Under the pieces are notes generated by a model. The model did not search any database and was not told where the DNA came from. It saw only the letters and a program-made list of their open reading frames with translations. A stretch of 64,000 nt of DNA. Origin: Amoebidium appalachense (lineage: Eukaryota > Ichthyosporea). The stretch covers positions 4,154,001 to 4,218,000 of the forward strand of contig CAVNZM010000007.1 in the NCBI GenBank assembly GCA_963693365.1. Direction: 5' to 3'. Below, one piece after another: positions 63,588-64,000 of this stretch. Both the position numbers and the translations under genes were made by a program. The first letter of the stretch is position 1. Each line of letters begins with the position of its first letter.

Positions 63588-63929
63588 CCCCCTTTTTGGG
63601 GAGGAATAAAGCTACTCGAAGTTTCGTTGGGAAGGTAAGAAACATTTCGAGCTGTCTGCACCGTTTAGAAATGCCGGTCTACTTATTATAGTCAAAGGAA
63701 AAGGGGAGAAGGGCAAGAGGGGGGGACTAGTCGGTCGTGCAATTATTCTGCACCCATGTTTATGCACATGCACACACACACACTGACTGCATGCTGCAGC
63801 CAGCTACGGGAGCTACTGGGGGTGAGCAGTGACCCTGCACGGCACAAGGAGTTGAGGGACATCATTAGGGAGTTCAGGGATGATGAGTTGGGCCATCTGA
63901 ACACGGGACTAGAGCACGACGCAGAGCAG
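58351..63929 (+). CDS. COQ7: COQ7, 5-demethoxyubiquinone hydroxylase (3' partial, six exons seen)
   Basis: Di-iron mono-oxygenase of ubiquinone synthesis, on the matrix side of the mitochondrial inner membrane. Exons: 58351-58452, 59698-59790, 60631-60738, 62800-62914, 63446-63530, 63800-63929; phases match. Exon 1 is an Arg/Ala-rich mitochondrial leader ([20 protein letters not shown]). Exon 2 (Glu/Arg-rich) is less conserved and its acceptor at 59697 is chosen by phase. Exon 3 has [18 protein letters not shown]. Iron ligands visible: Glu77, Glu107-x-x-His110 (QEKHH), Glu159 and Glu197-x-x-His200 (DELGH). [18 protein letters not shown] and GLEHDAE are further family blocks. The last seen exon ends at a donor (CAG|GTGGCT at 63930), leaving about 30 C-terminal residues outside the window. 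The gene is divergent from NMD3. Its introns hold several retroposon copies and a foldback element. Confidence 0.96.
58988..59023. repeat. (TTA)n microsatellite
   Basis: About twelve TTA/TAT triplets in COQ7 intron 1, followed by a G tract. Confidence 0.9.
59818..59870. repeat. T(n)G(n) tract
   Basis: T run joined to a G run shortly after the donor of COQ7 exon 2. Confidence 0.9.
60464..60558. repeat. (CA)n then (GA)n
   Basis: CA 60464-60530 switches directly to GA 60531-60558, in COQ7 intron 2. Confidence 0.95.
60783..60991 (+). mobile_element. Retroposon-like copy A1 with C(n)A(n) tail
   Basis: Head GGTCGAAACTC, then GATGACGTGGGC, CCTGAGGATGGGCTCTGC, CTGCATCGTGTTATCCG, ACTTCGTACTTTTTGACGC and ATTCAAAA. 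A C run of about 24 (one T) and an A-rich tail with scattered C follow. It lies in COQ7 intron 3. Together with A3 it shows that the C run is followed by an A run. Confidence 0.88.
61310..61863. mobile_element. Foldback (long inverted repeat) element
   Basis: The left arm (61310 to about 61535) and right arm (about 61645 to 61863) are inverted copies with small differences. Matching landmarks include GACTTGGGGGA, TTTTCAAATAAAAA, GGGGGTGCGCAGCCGATC, TTGATCCAGTCGGTCAATCG and CCCCATGTCATTTGTGAGAG. The loop is about 110 bp. No coding capacity; resembles a MITE or foldback transposon. No clear target duplication could be seen by eye. It lies in COQ7 intron 3, just before copy A2. Confidence 0.92.
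61894..62058 (+). mobile_element. Retroposon-like copy A2
   Basis: AGACGCAATTGATGACTTGG, CCTGATGATGGGCTCTATGA, CATACTGCGCGCATGGCTAT, CCTGCACCATGCTTCTCG, ACTTCGTACCGTGTTCCGC, ATTCAAA then a short C run. A C tract also precedes it (61870-61893). Confidence 0.9.
62329..62546 (+). mobile_element. Retroposon-like copy A3 with C(n)A(n) tail
   Basis: Head GGTCGAAACTCAGACGCAAT, then nearly identical to A2 apart from a short internal deletion (the CTGCACCATGCTTCT segment is missing). It ends ATTCAAACA, a C run and an A run of over 35. Confidence 0.92.
62583..62684. repeat. (CG)n and (CA)n
   Basis: Alternating CG then CA steps right after copy A3; more (CA)n at 63091-63168 after a G tract (62943-62975). 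Confidence 0.95.
63264..63445. repeat. 32-bp minisatellite ending at the acceptor of COQ7 exon 5
   Basis: ATGCTGAC starts at 63264, 63294, 63327, 63359, 63391 and 63422. Later units contain CATCTATTTATAG, and the last one ends in the real acceptor TTTATAG at 63445. An (AT)n patch (63307-63328) interrupts the array. Confidence 0.93.
63541..63585. repeat. C tract after donor of COQ7 exon 5
   Basis: A 45-bp C run starting 11 bp past the exon end. Confidence 0.95.
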
Positions 63930-64000
63930 GTGGCTGTTTTTTTTTATTAATTACTGTCCCCTCTTCCCCCCCCCCCTCCCCCCCCCCCCCCCGGCCACGC

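Overview
This window is nuclear DNA from an intron-rich eukaryote. Every gene I could assemble is split by GT-AG introns, and exon phases match across all the junctions I checked. Introns and spacers are filled with homopolymer C or G tracts, (CA)n/(GT)n, (CT)n and other simple repeats. Most long open frames of His-Thr, Cys-Val, Pro or Gly repeats are artefacts of these. Conserved proteins (NMD3, COQ7, a Pep12/syntaxin-7-type Qa-SNARE) give no precise placement. The NMD3 start and zinc region look animal-like, so a unicellular opisthokont or holozoan relative is my best guess, with low confidence.

Layout, left to right: the 3' exons of a Qa-SNARE syntaxin (+, 552-6271, 5' end outside or unseen); an unrecognised acidic protein with a mitochondrial-like leader, one membrane span and helical repeats (+, 8488-14464); an alpha/beta hydrolase in seven exons (-, 23096-16586); a very large fatty-acyl-AMP ligase / acyl-carrier / six-span membrane / triple beta-helix acyltransferase-like protein in thirteen exons (+, 24679-39167); a cysteine-cluster (CXC-like) protein with a C-terminal zinc ribbon (-, 44843-42225) with an antisense leucine-rich-repeat exon in its first intron; the 60S export adaptor NMD3 in fifteen exons (-, 57552-46453); and COQ7 of ubiquinone synthesis (+, 58351 to beyond 63929, 3' end outside).

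Two gene pairs are divergent and share upstream regions: hydrolase with the acyl-AMP-ligase protein (1.6 kb between start codons) and NMD3 with COQ7 (0.8 kb, containing a perfect TGACGTCA palindrome). The first pair is the best candidate for an undescribed system: a membrane-anchored, Pls/PosA-like acyl-transfer machine beside a possible releasing or editing hydrolase.

Three reading frames are broken by a single base in a G or C run (14259-14267, about 30591-30596, about 34288-34293). In each, conserved or clearly coding sequence resumes in another frame, so assembly error is the first explanation.

Other structures: a nuclear copy of mitochondrial nad2 inside an intron, still showing a TGA tryptophan codon; a dispersed retroposon-like family whose copies end in C tracts, two of them followed by A tracts; about twenty orphan C(n)A(n) tracts that may be truncated copies of it; a 554-bp foldback element; and several minisatellites whose terminal unit overlaps or abuts a splice site.
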